Assembly: GCF_027366395.1 (NCBI RefSeq) | Contig: NZ_CP114771.1 | Span: 3,038,001-3,102,000 of the forward strand | Reading direction: 5' to 3' | Source: Endozoicomonas sp. GU-1 | GTDB lineage: Bacteria; Pseudomonadota; Gammaproteobacteria; Pseudomonadales; Endozoicomonadaceae | DNA: 64,000 bases | Shown: piece by piece, positions 32,501 to 40,611 of the stretch | How positions within the stretch are numbered: the first letter of the stretch is position 1 | How the letters are laid out: each line of letters opens with the position of its first letter | Notes under the pieces: generated by a model | What the model was told of the DNA's origin: nothing | Databases searched by the model: none | Seen by the model: only the letters and a program-made list of their open reading frames with translations | Program-made: the position numbers and the translations under genes

Positions 32501-32540
32501 TACCTGATTGAAACAGAACTTCGTCGATCAAATGAGCCAT
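29526..32540 (-). CDS. Three-domain NADH:fumarate/acrylate-type flavoprotein reductase (OYE + FMN_bind + FAD_binding_2)
   Basis: This fused enzyme of 1004 residues has three parts. Residues 1-340 are an Old Yellow Enzyme-type NADH:flavin oxidoreductase (IVMAPMTIQSAF, GFDGVEIHGANTYLIQQF, PHSNRRNDRWGG). Residues about 380-480 are an FMN_bind domain whose VISGATVSS holds the Thr normally flavinylated by ApbE. Residues about 495-1004 are a fumarate reductase flavoprotein domain (DVVVIGGGGAGLSAALTALD, IHHTMGGLKIDTSTRV, GGIHAGNRLGGNALIDIFTF within its last 60 residues). The same architecture is known for the Klebsiella cytosolic NADH:fumarate oxidoreductase and the Vibrio acrylate reductase. No signal peptide, so it is soluble and uses NADH directly. 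AAGGAAG supports the ATG at 32540. The substrate (fumarate, acrylate, urocanate-like) cannot be assigned by eye. Confidence 0.9.
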   Translation of the reverse strand: MAHLIDEVLFQSGNKFKNRIVMAPMTIQSAFFDGGVTQQMITYYAARSGDAGAVIVESAFVENYGRAFPGALGIDTDGKIAGLKQLADAIKAKGSKAILQIYHAGRMATPEFNGGHKPISASPVAALRDNAETPLEMTEEQIEEMIELFGNAVNRAIIAGFDGVEIHGANTYLIQQFFSPHSNRRNDRWGGDMEKRTTFPLAVLAKTKQVAQSHNKADFIVGYRFSPEEIEEPGIRFEDTMFLLDKLATEGLDYFHFSMGSWARNSIVNPEDKEPLINKYRQLQSEAVASVPVIGVGGIAQTGDAEKALAQGYDMVAVGKGYLVEPTWATKALNNETCAEFADIAQQEALLIPTPLWDIMDYMIVDSAAEAEKHQRIKELQGIEIRFQPGTYTAYGRGHNGDLPVTVTFSEDEILEIVVDSSRESDGIANPAFERIPQQIVDEQTLNIDVISGATVSSQAVIDGVSNAVDLAGGHSEALRHKARKAVEWIAQTIEESADVVVIGGGGAGLSAALTALDKGKSVILLEKFPAIGGNTVRTGGWVNAAEPAWQGDFAALAGEKETLMALAETPESEFAGEYLDDFRTLKSQLDNYFNQHDHGNKYLFDSVELHRIQTYLGGKRTDLNGETIYGQYDLVKQLTSRSMESIDWLSEKGIEFERGLVDIAVGALWRRAHKPKRPKGVEFVDKLQKRILEQNGRIITDTRATDLIVEDGKVVGVKAIQANGNELIVKASHGVVMTSGGFGANTQMIKKYNTYWKNIADDIKTTNSPALVGDGIEMGEKVGAELVGMGFAQLMPIGDPKSGALLTGLIVPPENFVFVNQKGKRFVDECGTRDRLADSFFDNGGTVYMIADAEIRKTAANTSDETIAREISEGIILEADTLEELADKMGVPQAEFVQTIKQYNTCVEQGHDPEFNKSAFGLKVEHGPFYATPRQPSIHHTMGGLKIDTSTRVIGKDGNVIAGLYAAGEVTGGIHAGNRLGGNALIDIFTFGRIAGESAADLV

Positions 32541-33238
32541 CAAGACTTCCTTATTTCAACCCAATGACCGTACAAACGTTTGCTCACTGGGCTGACTGTT
32601 TATGGAATAAATACTTTTGTTAAGACCAGTATCAAGACAAGGGCTCAATATTAAGCCCAGCGAAAAATCATCGGCATTTTTTCACACCATCAACTTTGCA
32701 TGTATAGTGATAAACACCCATATATCCCATCGAGTTGCATGAAGTTTTGCTATAAAAATGGTTTTGGGGCACTAATTTAGGCGATGCCGAAGACAGCTGC
32801 TGAAACAGGACCCTAAACAGGGGATAGCTGGAGGTTTCTGATAAGGTGGGCACTGATCTTTTTCGGTAATAAGAAAGTCAGTAGCAGAGAGAAGTGGGTT
32901 AGTTGCGTATTTCAACCGTATTCTCATCAACTGACACATTAGCTTTGGTCACCATAGCTGAGGTGCCCATCTGCCTTATGAAAGCAGTTTCCAGTCTTCA
33001 GCTGCAGCCCGAACAGTTCATGCTTCAGGGGACCCGGCAATGGGCCTCCCACTATGCTCTGCAACTGTTGCGAATACACTTTATGGAGAGGGTCCATCAT
33101 CACTCTTTGTTTTTTTAGGATCCGATTGACGCAGAAAATACTGACCGCTTCCCGGACGCCGTTTGGAACCAGTGCGTGAGTCAGATGCACGGATATCATC
33201 GACTACCTCAACTTCTGGTGCACTCCCCCCTGCCTTGA
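32541..33238. other. Gene-poor region left of the IS5 element
   Basis: About 700 bases contain the promoter of the reductase gene (leftward) and, at 32905-32990, a decayed fragment of the DUF3332-like gene. Short open frames here have no family resemblance, and one of them (33199-32939) merely translates the fragment. Nothing else is recognised. Confidence 0.4.
32905..32990 (-). pseudogene. Decayed fragment of the DUF3332-like lipoprotein gene
   Basis: The block CCGTATTCTCATCAAC (32915-32930) matches 34232-34247. The next block, TAGCTTTGGTCACCAT with GAGGTGCCCATCTG (32939-32974), matches 34506-34541. In the intact gene these blocks are about 255 bases apart, so the copy has lost its middle. 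Same orientation as the intact gene, on the other side of the IS. Confidence 0.7.
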
Positions 33239-34124
33239 GAGACTGTTGTAAAAGTTACTGACCATTAACTCAGGATAAAAAACTCAACGTCGTCTATAAC
33301 TACAGTATCTGATTAGTTTAAGGAGGATAATTATGTATCCATCCGACCTGACCAATGACGAGTGGGCAATCCTCAAGCCTCTATTCCCTGACCCTGGCTA
33401 TGATACTCCAAAAAATGGGCGACCACGCGACTGGAGTTATCGTCTGATATTGAATGCCATATTCTATCTCACTAAAACAGGCTGTCAGTGGCGAATGCTG
33501 CCTTCTGACTTTCCACCATGGAGTACTGTCTACACCTATTTTCGAATCTGGAAACAAGATGGCACATGGAAGAAGGTGCATGATGCTCTTCGTGACCAGG
33601 TGCGAATTCAGGCGGGCAAAGAGCCACAACCAACAGCAGCAAGCATTGACTCCCAATCCGTGAAAACCTCGGTAAAAGGGGGGGATCGAGGCTATGATGG
33701 CGGGAAGAAAATAAAAGGCAGAAAACGTCATATAGCTGTTGATACTCTTGGCCTGATTCTGGTGGTATGGGTACACGCAGCCGCATTTAGTGATAGTTTT
33801 GCAGGTCAATTCATACTGGCTCACCTTAAGAAATACTTTAAAAACATCCGGAAAGTCTGGGCTGATTGTGGCTACCGGGGTTACCTTGAAGAGTGGTTTT
33901 ATCGCTTCAAACCCAAAAGGGAACTTGAAATCACAAAACGCCCACGGGGAAAGTTTGTCGTTCAAGCCAGGCGCTGGGTTGTGGAGAGAACCTTTGGCTG
34001 GTTTGAAGGATCCAGACGTTTATCTAAAGACTATGAACAGCTGCCAAGGAGTTCAGAAGCCTTCGTTTATATATGCATGATTCGCATAATGCTACGAAGG
34101 TTTAAGTAGTTTTAAAACAGCCTC
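33239..34124 (+). mobile_element. IS5-family insertion sequence
   Basis: The left end GAGACTGTTGTAAAAGTTAC (33239-33258) and the inverted right end GAGGCTGTTTTAAAACTAC (34124-34106) match imperfectly. A 3-bp direct repeat TGA flanks both sides (33236-33238 and 34125-34127), as expected for the IS1031-type branch of IS5. The element is 886 bp with one transposase gene. Its right end overlaps the last codons and the stop of the DUF3332-like gene. Confidence 0.85.
33333..34109 (+). CDS. IS5-family transposase
   Basis: This 258-residue DDE transposase starts MYPSDLTNDEWAILKPLF. The DUF4096-type N-terminal domain carries WRMLPSDFPPWSTVYTYF. The catalytic first Asp is in AASIDSQSVKTS, the second region is KVWADCGYRG, and the Glu lies in VVERTFGWFEGSRRL. 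AAGGAGGA precedes the ATG. It is a single uninterrupted frame, so the copy may be active. Confidence 0.93.
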   Translation: MYPSDLTNDEWAILKPLFPDPGYDTPKNGRPRDWSYRLILNAIFYLTKTGCQWRMLPSDFPPWSTVYTYFRIWKQDGTWKKVHDALRDQVRIQAGKEPQPTAASIDSQSVKTSVKGGDRGYDGGKKIKGRKRHIAVDTLGLILVVWVHAAAFSDSFAGQFILAHLKKYFKNIRKVWADCGYRGYLEEWFYRFKPKRELEITKRPRGKFVVQARRWVVERTFGWFEGSRRLSKDYEQLPRSSEAFVYICMIRIMLRRFK

Positions 34125-34609
34125 TGAGCGGTAGCAACAAATTCTCCATCCATGAAGAAGCTGACTTCCTCACCGGACTTTTCACCACGCATAATGGCCT
34201 GCTGACCGTCAGTGTACGTCACGTGCATTTCCACCGTATTCTCATCAACCTGCTTGAATGAAGCAGAAGTAATACCGTTCAGAGGCACATCAGTCATGGA
34301 CTTATCCAGTTTGTGGTTGACCTTGAAGATGGCATCAGCAGGCATATCAACAACCGCTGGCGACTTACCGGTAATCGGGTTGGTGCCGGTCCAGAACTCG
34401 ATGGTGTTGAAAATGAAAAAGTCTGCAGTGGCGGCAATGCCGTAAACCGGGCTGAGCAGCATGAACAGTCCGGCACGACCATAACGGTTGTCGACAACCG
34501 AGAGGTTAGCTTTGGTCACCATCGCCGAGGTGCCCATCTGACCCATACAGCCAGTCAGTGATGCTGCAAAAACAGCAATAGCCAGCGCTTTGATCGCCAT
34601 CTTTTTCAT
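34112..34609 (-). CDS. DUF3332-like lipoprotein, 3' end altered by IS5 insertion
   Basis: This 165-residue lipoprotein has a lipobox (AASLTGC, Cys at residue 20) after the basic MKKMAIK start. The mature part is small and glycine-rich around YGRAGLFMLLSPVYGIAATADFF and ends with beta-strand-like segments (VEMHVTYTDGQQAIMRG). It resembles the DUF3332 family of Vibrio and relatives; function unknown. The stop codon TAA and the last residues (RLF) come from the right terminal repeat of the IS, so the native C-terminus has been lost. ATG 34609 is chosen because it begins the signal peptide. Confidence 0.7.
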   Translation of the reverse strand: MKKMAIKALAIAVFAASLTGCMGQMGTSAMVTKANLSVVDNRYGRAGLFMLLSPVYGIAATADFFIFNTIEFWTGTNPITGKSPAVVDMPADAIFKVNHKLDKSMTDVPLNGITSASFKQVDENTVEMHVTYTDGQQAIMRGEKSGEEVSFFMDGEFVATAQRLF

Positions 34610-34671
34610 GAACCATCTACTCCAAAACTGTCCAGAGCTGAATAGGCCGCTTGCCAGGGACCAGATAAGCA

Positions 34672-34711
34672 AAGAGCCTGAAAAGCGACTTTTTCATAAC
34701 CAAAGGCTCTT
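34672..34711 (-). terminator. Hairpin downstream of rsmE
   Basis: AAGAGCCT (34672-34679) and AGGCTCTT (34704-34711) form a perfect 8-bp stem around a 24-base loop, between the rsmE stop and the DUF3332-like gene. It has only a weak U-rich tail. Confidence 0.45.
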
Positions 34712-34798
34712 ACTGAAAAGGACGGCGAATTATTAGGATTTTTACCGGCGCTGACCAGCCATTACTTTTACTACATATACGGATCCTGTAAGTACTAT

Positions 34799-35524
34799 TC
34801 AGTAGTCTCCCCAGAGGTACTGCATCAGCGTAATCGCCACTACCGGTGCAGTTTCCGTTCTCAGTACACGGGGGCCTAAAGCCAGCGGGTTAAAGCGGTG
34901 GTCCTCAGCCAACTCAATTTCCTGAGCGGTTAATCCACCCTCCGGGCCAATCAGCAGAGATACCGATTCTGGCTGGGCAAAACCACTGAGTTTCTCTCTG
35001 GTTCGATGATGCAGCACAAAGTTCAATTCAGTCGCCCGGGTGGTGAGCCAGTCTTCCAGCTTAACGGGCGTATGTATGGTCGGTACGATGTTACGGCCAC
35101 ACTGTTCACAGGCACTGATAGCCACCTGTTGCCAGTGTTTGACCCGTTTATCCAGACGCTCTGCATTCAGCTTCACCTCACAACGCTCACTCCATAATGG
35201 GGTAATGGCGGTAACACCCGCCTCCGTTGCCTTCTGAATGGCATAATCCATACGCTCACCTCGGCTGAGTGTCTGACCCAGCTCGATAGTCAGGGGGGAC
35301 TGGGCATTACCCTCGATAAACGACTCAAGATAAACGGTAACCGACTTTTTGCTAACGCTCTCTACGGTTCCCTGCCAGGCTCCCCCTTGACCATTAAACA
35401 GCACCAGGGGCTCTGCGGGTCTCATGCGCAAAACACGGCCAACATGATTGGCGGCATTTTCAAAAAGTTCGATGGCGCTGTCAGCCTGAAGCGGCTGCGC
35501 TGAATAAATACGAGGGTTTCTCAT
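34799..35524 (-). CDS. rsmE: 16S rRNA (uracil-1498-N3)-methyltransferase
   Basis: RsmE methylates U1498 in the decoding region of 16S rRNA using AdoMet. The 241-residue length is typical. An N-terminal PUA-like segment (HVGRVLRMRPAEPLVLFNG) precedes the SPOUT knot with LLIGPEGGLTAQEIELA and LGPRVLRTETAPVVAI. It uses AdoMet and lies upstream of the DUF3332-like gene, next to AdoMet-cycle genes, though a direct link is not shown. Confidence 0.95.
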   Translation of the reverse strand: MRNPRIYSAQPLQADSAIELFENAANHVGRVLRMRPAEPLVLFNGQGGAWQGTVESVSKKSVTVYLESFIEGNAQSPLTIELGQTLSRGERMDYAIQKATEAGVTAITPLWSERCEVKLNAERLDKRVKHWQQVAISACEQCGRNIVPTIHTPVKLEDWLTTRATELNFVLHHRTREKLSGFAQPESVSLLIGPEGGLTAQEIELAEDHRFNPLALGPRVLRTETAPVVAITLMQYLWGDY

Positions 35525-35614
35525 GGAGGGGCACTGGGTTGAGAGTTATGAGTTACGGAGGAATAGGAATAATAATACCATTCACATTTCCCTCACAACT
35601 CATAACTCATGCCA

Positions 35615-36475
35615 TCAATCAGCCAAAATGCCCAGGTTATCGCAGATACCCTGGCAGGGAACCGCCTGATTAAGGGTATAAAAGTGCAAACCCGGAGCAC
35701 CACCTTGCAGTAACCTCTCGCAGAGCCGGGTTACCACCTCTTCACCAAACTGTTTAATACTGCTGATATCATCGCCATAGGCTTCCAGTTGCTTGCGAAT
35801 CCATCGTGGAATCTCGGCACCACAGGCATCGGAAAAGCGAGCCAGGCGGCTATAGTTGGTGATCGGCATGATTCCGGGAATCACCGGGAGATCAATGCCC
35901 AGTGACCGGGTACGCTCCAGGAAATAGAAATAACTGTCTGCATTAAAGAAATATTGAGTAATCGCCGAGTCCGCACCGGCATCCACCTTACGCTTGAAGT
36001 TTGCCAGATCCTTTTCCATATTGGGTGCCTGCGGATGAACTTCCGGATAAGCAGCAACCTCGATATGAAAGTGATCCCCGGTTTCAGTACGAATAAACTC
36101 CACCAGCTCATTGGCGTAGCGGAGTTCACCACTGTCACGCCCCATACCTGAAGGCAGATCGCCTCTCAGGGCAACAATACGCTCTACGCCCTGGTCACGG
36201 TAAAAGTTCAGCAACTCTTTGATCTGCTCCCGGGAGTCACCAACGCAGGAAAGGTGAGGAGCGGTTGCTATGCGGGTCTGGTTCTGCGTTGACAGCACGG
36301 TTTCAAGGGTTCTGTCCCGTGTTGAGCCACCAGCACCGTAGGTCACCGAGAAAAATTCCGGTTGGTATCTGGCCAGGCTGAGGGCATTCTCCTCAAGTTT
36401 CCGGGCACCCTCTTCTGTTTTAGTGGGAAAGAACTCAAAGCTGACAGGAGTATTATTGGTTATTGTATTTGCCAT
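35615..36475 (-). CDS. metF: 5,10-methylenetetrahydrofolate reductase
   Basis: MetF reduces methylene-THF to methyl-THF, the methyl donor for methionine synthesis, with FAD. The 286-residue protein shows PVSFEFFPTKTEEG with the catalytic Glu, VTYGAGGSTRDRT, HLSCVGDS, VALRGDLP and FFNADSYFYFLER. The ATG at 36475 is preferred over a GTG three codons upstream. It follows ahcY with 59 bases between, which include a strong hairpin (36495-36524), so the two are probably cotranscribed. Confidence 0.95.
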   Translation of the reverse strand: MANTITNNTPVSFEFFPTKTEEGARKLEENALSLARYQPEFFSVTYGAGGSTRDRTLETVLSTQNQTRIATAPHLSCVGDSREQIKELLNFYRDQGVERIVALRGDLPSGMGRDSGELRYANELVEFIRTETGDHFHIEVAAYPEVHPQAPNMEKDLANFKRKVDAGADSAITQYFFNADSYFYFLERTRSLGIDLPVIPGIMPITNYSRLARFSDACGAEIPRWIRKQLEAYGDDISSIKQFGEEVVTRLCERLLQGGAPGLHFYTLNQAVPCQGICDNLGILAD

Positions 36476-36494
36476 GGTAGTCACCAGCAGAGGT

Positions 36495-36524
36495 CGCTGG
36501 CTGGTGAAGAGACATCAGCCAGCG
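36495..36524 (-). promoter_or_regulatory. Hairpin in the ahcY-metF spacer
   Basis: CGCTGGCTG (36495-36503) and CAGCCAGCG (36516-36524) pair perfectly over 9 bp, 20 bases before the metF start. There is no U tail on the leftward strand, so it may set the ahcY:metF ratio (processing or translation) rather than terminate. Confidence 0.45.
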
Positions 36525-36534
36525 AAAAAGACAT

Positions 36535-37950
36535 TTAGTACTTGTAATCGTCGCTCTTGAAGGGGCCATCAACAGGTACATTAATGTAATCAGCCTGGCC
36601 TTGAGTCAGCCGGGTAATCACACCACCAAAGCCTTCCACCATGTAGGCAGCGACTTCTTCATCAAGTTTCTTGAGCAGTACGGATACCGCCAGCTTGTCT
36701 GGCTTTTGATCGGCTGGCAGATCAGCAAAACCTGCTTCATAAAGATGGATCTGGGCCAGAACCTGGTTGGCAAAAGAACCGTCCATGATACGCGACGGGT
36801 GTCCGGTAGCATTGCCCAGGTTTACCAGTCGCCCTTCGGACAGCAGTATCAGGTGATCATTGCAAGAGTCATCCCGGACGATCTTGTGAACCTGCGGCTT
36901 GACCTCTTCCCAGGTCCAGTTATCCCGCATGAACTGCGTGTCTATTTCGGTATCAAAATGGCCAATATTGCAAACCACACAGCCATTTTTCAGGGCTTTC
37001 AGCATGTGGCGGTCACAGACATGTACGTTACCCGTGGTGGTCACCAGCAGGTCAGTGGTGGCCAGCAGCTCCCGGTTGATAGCAGCGTCGGTACCATCGT
37101 TAACACCATCAATATAGGGTGAAACCACTTCAAAGCCATCCATACAGGCTTGCATGGCACAGATCGGATCCACTTCCGTGACCTTGACAATCATCCCTTC
37201 CTGACGCAACGAAGCGGCGGAACCTTTACCCACATCACCGTAACCAATGACCAGCGCTTTCTTGCCCGCCAGCAGATGGTCGGTAGCCCGCTTGATGGCA
37301 TCATTCAGAGAGTGGCGACAGCCATACTTGTTGTCGTTCTTACTTTTGGTGACCGCATCGTTAACGTTGATTGCCGGTACTTTCAGGGTGCCTTTTTCCA
37401 GCATCTCCAGCAGGCGGTGAACCCCGGTGGTGGTCTCTTCAGAAATGCCGTGAATGTTGTCCAGCAGTGCAGGGTATTTGTCGTGTAACAGCAGTGTCAG
37501 GTCACCACCGTCGTCCAGCACCATGTTGGCTTGCCAAGGCTTACCGGCACCGTCGAGGACCGTCTGCTCAATGCACCACCAGAACTCTTCTTCGGTCTCA
37601 CCCTTCCAGGCAAATACCGGTATGCCCGCTGCGGCAATGGCGGCGGCGGCGTGATCCTGGGTAGAGAAGATATTGCAGGAGGACCAGCGTACCTCAGCAC
37701 CAAGCGCTACCAGCGTTTCAATCAGTACCGCAGTCTGGATGGTCATATGAATGCAGCCCATGATCTTTGCGCCTTTCAGTGGCTGCGAATCACGGTATTT
37801 GGCTCTGATCGCCATCAGTGCCGGCATTTCACCTTCGGCAATCTGAATCTCGCGCCTTCCCCAGTCCGCCAGGGAAATATCAGCCACCCGGTAGTCCGGC
37901 ACCTTGGTGGCGCTGTGCAAATCAGCAGTTAACTCAGGGTTAGCACTCAT
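36535..37950 (-). CDS. ahcY: Adenosylhomocysteinase (SAH hydrolase)
   Basis: AhcY cleaves S-adenosylhomocysteine to adenosine and homocysteine, relieving product inhibition of methyltransferases. The 471-residue protein is of the long bacterial type. Motifs are [19 protein letters not shown], the NAD-binding [28 protein letters not shown] and the C-terminal [11 protein letters not shown] near-perfect palindrome at 38011-38034 lies upstream and is a candidate SAH-regulator operator. Confidence 0.97.
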   Translation of the reverse strand: MSANPELTADLHSATKVPDYRVADISLADWGRREIQIAEGEMPALMAIRAKYRDSQPLKGAKIMGCIHMTIQTAVLIETLVALGAEVRWSSCNIFSTQDHAAAAIAAAGIPVFAWKGETEEEFWWCIEQTVLDGAGKPWQANMVLDDGGDLTLLLHDKYPALLDNIHGISEETTTGVHRLLEMLEKGTLKVPAINVNDAVTKSKNDNKYGCRHSLNDAIKRATDHLLAGKKALVIGYGDVGKGSAASLRQEGMIVKVTEVDPICAMQACMDGFEVVSPYIDGVNDGTDAAINRELLATTDLLVTTTGNVHVCDRHMLKALKNGCVVCNIGHFDTEIDTQFMRDNWTWEEVKPQVHKIVRDDSCNDHLILLSEGRLVNLGNATGHPSRIMDGSFANQVLAQIHLYEAGFADLPADQKPDKLAVSVLLKKLDEEVAAYMVEGFGGVITRLTQGQADYINVPVDGPFKSDDYKY

Positions 37951-38010
37951 AAAATGTATCCTGTTCTGCGTATTATCCGAATTATTGTGCAGTCTAGCAG
38001 TGGCACCAAC

Positions 38011-38034
38011 CTATATCAACAAACTTTGATATAG
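38011..38034. promoter_or_regulatory. Palindromic operator candidate upstream of ahcY (SahR-like site)
   Basis: CTATATCAA (38011-38019) and TTGATATAG (38026-38034) are exact reverse complements separated by 6 bases, 61 bases upstream of the ahcY start. A related imperfect copy lies at 40461-40482 beside the ArsR-methyltransferase gene. An ATATCAA/TTGATAT type of site is what an ArsR-family SAH-responsive repressor would be expected to bind; the assignment is inference. Confidence 0.6.
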
Positions 38035-38104
38035 ATGCCGCATTCGCTTTATTGGCAAGGTAGAACAATACAGAGGAAAGGAAAGAGTATTGAGAAAAGC
38101 AGGT

Positions 38105-38128
38105 AAAAAAGGCAGCCAGTCGGCTGCC
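38105..38128 (-). terminator. Intrinsic terminator after metK
   Basis: GGCAGCC (38111-38117) and GGCTGCC (38122-38128) form a GC-rich stem. The six As at 38105-38110 give a U run on the leftward transcript. It lies 15 bases after the metK stop and insulates ahcY. Confidence 0.85.
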
Positions 38129-38142
38129 TGAAGAAGGAAAAA

Positions 38143-39306
38143 TTAAAGGCCTGCAGCCTTGCGCAGCTGTTCCGCTTTATCGGTGCGCTCCCAGGTGAAC
38201 TCGGCCTCTTCCCGGCCAAAGTGGCCATAGGCTGCCGTGGACTGATAGATTGGACGCTTGAGATCCAGCATCTTCACCAGTCCACCGGCACGCAGATCAA
38301 AATACTCACGCACCAGTTCAACGATACGCTCGTCGGACACTTTACCGGTGCCAAACGTGTTAATGGAAATTGAGGTAGGCTCAGAAACACCAATGGCGTA
38401 GGACACCTGAATCTCACAACGATCCGCCAAACCGGCGGCAACAATGTTCTTGGCGACATAACGGCCGGCGTAGGCGGCAGAACGGTCAACCTTGGATGGA
38501 TCCTTACCGGAGAAGGCACCACCGCCATGACGGGCCATGCCACCGTAGGTATCCACAATAATCTTGCGTCCGGTCAGACCGCAGTCTCCAACAGGCCCGC
38601 CAATCACAAATATACCCGTCGGGTTAATGTGGTATTTGGTGTCTTCATGAAGCCAGCCTTCCGGGAATACAGGCTTGATAATCTGCTCCAGCACTTCACG
38701 ACGAATTTCATCCAGAGAGACATCCGGAGAGTGCTGGGTAGAAAGCACAACGGCATCGACACTCTGCACCTTGCCATTCTGGTCGTAACGCATGGTTACC
38801 TGACTCTTGGCGTCAGGACGCAACCAGGGCAACACACCATTCTTGCGCAACTGCGCCTGGCGCTTAACCAGCTCATGGGCGTAGTAAATGGGCGCAGGCA
38901 TCAGCACCGGTGTTTCATTGGTAGCATATCCAAACATCAGGCCCTGATCACCAGCACCCTGCTCACGCTCATCGGTTTCATCAACACCAACGGCAATGTC
39001 CACAGACTGCTTGCCAATGGCATTCAGAACCGCAACGCACTCACCATCGAAGCCCAGGTCTCCATGGTTATAACCAATGCTGGTGACGACGTTACGAACC
39101 AGCTCTTCAATATCAACATAGGTTGTAGTGCGCACTTCACCGGCCACAATCACCATGCCGGTTTTCACCATGGTTTCTACCGCAACCCGTGCTTCCGGGT
39201 CATCCTTGATGATGGCGTCCAGAATAGCATCAGAAATCTGGTCAGCAATTTTGTCTGGATGCCCTTCAGATACCGACTCCGATGTGAATAGCGAATACTC
39301 AGACAT
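38143..39306 (-). CDS. metK: S-adenosylmethionine synthetase
   Basis: MetK joins methionine and ATP to make AdoMet, the methyl donor and the precursor of the spermidine aminopropyl group. With the start at ATG 39306 ([19 protein letters not shown]) the protein has 387 residues. Signature motifs are [15 protein letters not shown] and [24 protein letters not shown] lies about 10 bases upstream. A longer in-frame extension to 39354 lacks family similarity. It lies 101 bases downstream of the ArsR-methyltransferase gene, on the same strand. Confidence 0.97.
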   Translation of the reverse strand: MSEYSLFTSESVSEGHPDKIADQISDAILDAIIKDDPEARVAVETMVKTGMVIVAGEVRTTTYVDIEELVRNVVTSIGYNHGDLGFDGECVAVLNAIGKQSVDIAVGVDETDEREQGAGDQGLMFGYATNETPVLMPAPIYYAHELVKRQAQLRKNGVLPWLRPDAKSQVTMRYDQNGKVQSVDAVVLSTQHSPDVSLDEIRREVLEQIIKPVFPEGWLHEDTKYHINPTGIFVIGGPVGDCGLTGRKIIVDTYGGMARHGGGAFSGKDPSKVDRSAAYAGRYVAKNIVAAGLADRCEIQVSYAIGVSEPTSISINTFGTGKVSDERIVELVREYFDLRAGGLVKMLDLKRPIYQSTAAYGHFGREEAEFTWERTDKAEQLRKAAGL

Positions 39307-39407
39307 AGCCGTTTTACCCTCTTGAAAAAATTGTGTGCGCCTCTTTGATTCCATGAAAGCATCTGTTCATAAAATACGTTCTATTGAGGCGTTAACCAGG
39401 TCATCGT

Positions 39408-40370
39408 TTATCCGGCAAGGAAGAAACGTCGGACCTGGATCTGAAAACCATTGCGTAACCCCAGATACTGGGATTCACCGCTGATTAATCCCGCTTTATC
39501 CGCCCATTGAGCCAACTCGCCAGCACTGAAACCAAGCCACAGATCACCACAGGACTCCCGAACCCAATCCTGGTCATGATGGCTGAGCTCACTGATAAAC
39601 AGGCTCCCACCGGGCTTCAATAGCCGGGAAGACCAGTTAAAGATGTCCGCCGGGCTGGGCACATGATGCAGCACCATATTGATGACGATACAGTCAAAGG
39701 CGCTGGTCATGTTGCTCAGCGACTGGATCTCGCCATGAACAAAAGTGACATTGCCAATGCCTTGCTGTTTGGCCAGCATCCGGGAGTAACTCAGCATTTT
39801 TTCCGAGTTATCCAGTGCGTAAACCAGCTTGAACACAGAGGCGAGTGTTGGCAGAAAATTTCCCTCACCGGGACCAAGCTCCAGGGCCAGGCTCTGTTCA
39901 GGAAAATCGGTAGTCTCAATAAGGTCTGCCACCGTTTCAGCATAGAGCTGGTGCTCGGCAATCAGCTCCTGATGCTGACGGAATTCTTCGCTATTGCGGG
40001 CAAAAAATGCCTGGGACAGTTCCGCCCGCTGCAGGCGAATGGCCTGAAGCTGTTCGGCAAGATCTTGAGGTAGCGGTATACCATCCACCGCCTGAAACAA
40101 TGAGCGGACTACCCCTTCGAGATGACCTGCCGATGTAGGCAGGGCCCGACGGTAGAAAACCGTGTTGCCTTCTTTGCGGGTTGAGACTAAACCGGCCTGA
40201 GACAAGACCTTCAAATGATGGCTCATGGCTGGCTGACGCATGGCAAACACACCGCTCAGCTCCAGCACACCGAGAGACTCTGTGCTCAAGACCCTCAGAA
40301 TCTGTAATCTCAGAACATCGCCACTGGCTTTGCTCACCGTGGCCAGCTGCTCAAAAGCATCCGTCAACAC
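39408..40370 (-). CDS. ArsR-family regulator fused to a SAM-dependent methyltransferase domain (SahR-like)
   Basis: This 320-residue fusion has two parts. Residues 5-90 are a winged helix of the ArsR type (VLRLQILRVLSTESLGVLEL, then MRQPAMSHHLKVLSQAGLV as recognition helix, then TRKEGNTVFYRR wing). Residues 150-315 are a class I methyltransferase fold (LALELGPGEGNFLP, VYALDNSEKMLSYSR, FDCIVINMVLHHVP). Proteobacterial regulators of this type next to metK and ahcY respond to SAH, and the methyltransferase-like domain is the likely sensor. The start is GTG 40370 or TTG 40367 behind AAAGGAT. It is divergent from the nucleotide translocase, with a palindromic site in the gap. Confidence 0.85.
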   Translation of the reverse strand: MLTDAFEQLATVSKASGDVLRLQILRVLSTESLGVLELSGVFAMRQPAMSHHLKVLSQAGLVSTRKEGNTVFYRRALPTSAGHLEGVVRSLFQAVDGIPLPQDLAEQLQAIRLQRAELSQAFFARNSEEFRQHQELIAEHQLYAETVADLIETTDFPEQSLALELGPGEGNFLPTLASVFKLVYALDNSEKMLSYSRMLAKQQGIGNVTFVHGEIQSLSNMTSAFDCIVINMVLHHVPSPADIFNWSSRLLKPGGSLFISELSHHDQDWVRESCGDLWLGFSAGELAQWADKAGLISGESQYLGLRNGFQIQVRRFFLAG

Positions 40371-40460
40371 ACGTCATCCTTTCCAATCACTTAAGCACAG
40401 TAAATCATTGACTCATTTACCGAGATATTCGAATGGGAGAAGTTTAGCAAGAGCCAAAAT

Positions 40461-40482
40461 CTATATCAAAATATTTTTATAT
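40461..40482. promoter_or_regulatory. Second, imperfect ATATCAA-type palindrome between the ArsR-type gene and the translocase
   Basis: CTATATCAAAATATTTTTAT continues with AT; its left half CTATATCAA equals the ahcY site and its right half TTTTATAT deviates by one base from TTGATAT-type symmetry. It lies about 91 bases from the regulator start and 130 bases from the translocase start, so it may serve autoregulation, translocase control or both. Confidence 0.45.
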
Positions 40483-40611
40483 ACAATCAATAGACACAAG
40501 AAATCCAATCTCTGCACTATATTTACCCAGCACTTTCTGTGCCTGAATGACGACAGCCTGCTGAGCATCAGTATCTGGAAGCAATAACGGGAGGTAGGAA
40601 ACACGCTGTAT

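Noticed and set aside
32939-33199. 86-codon frame suspected to be a transposase remnant
   Set aside because: Part of it translates the duplicated DUF3332-like fragment and the rest matches no transposase I know.
37951-38142. AdoMet or SAH riboswitch upstream of ahcY or metK
   Set aside because: I see no riboswitch-like stem arrangement; a DNA palindrome and an ArsR-type regulator offer a simpler explanation.
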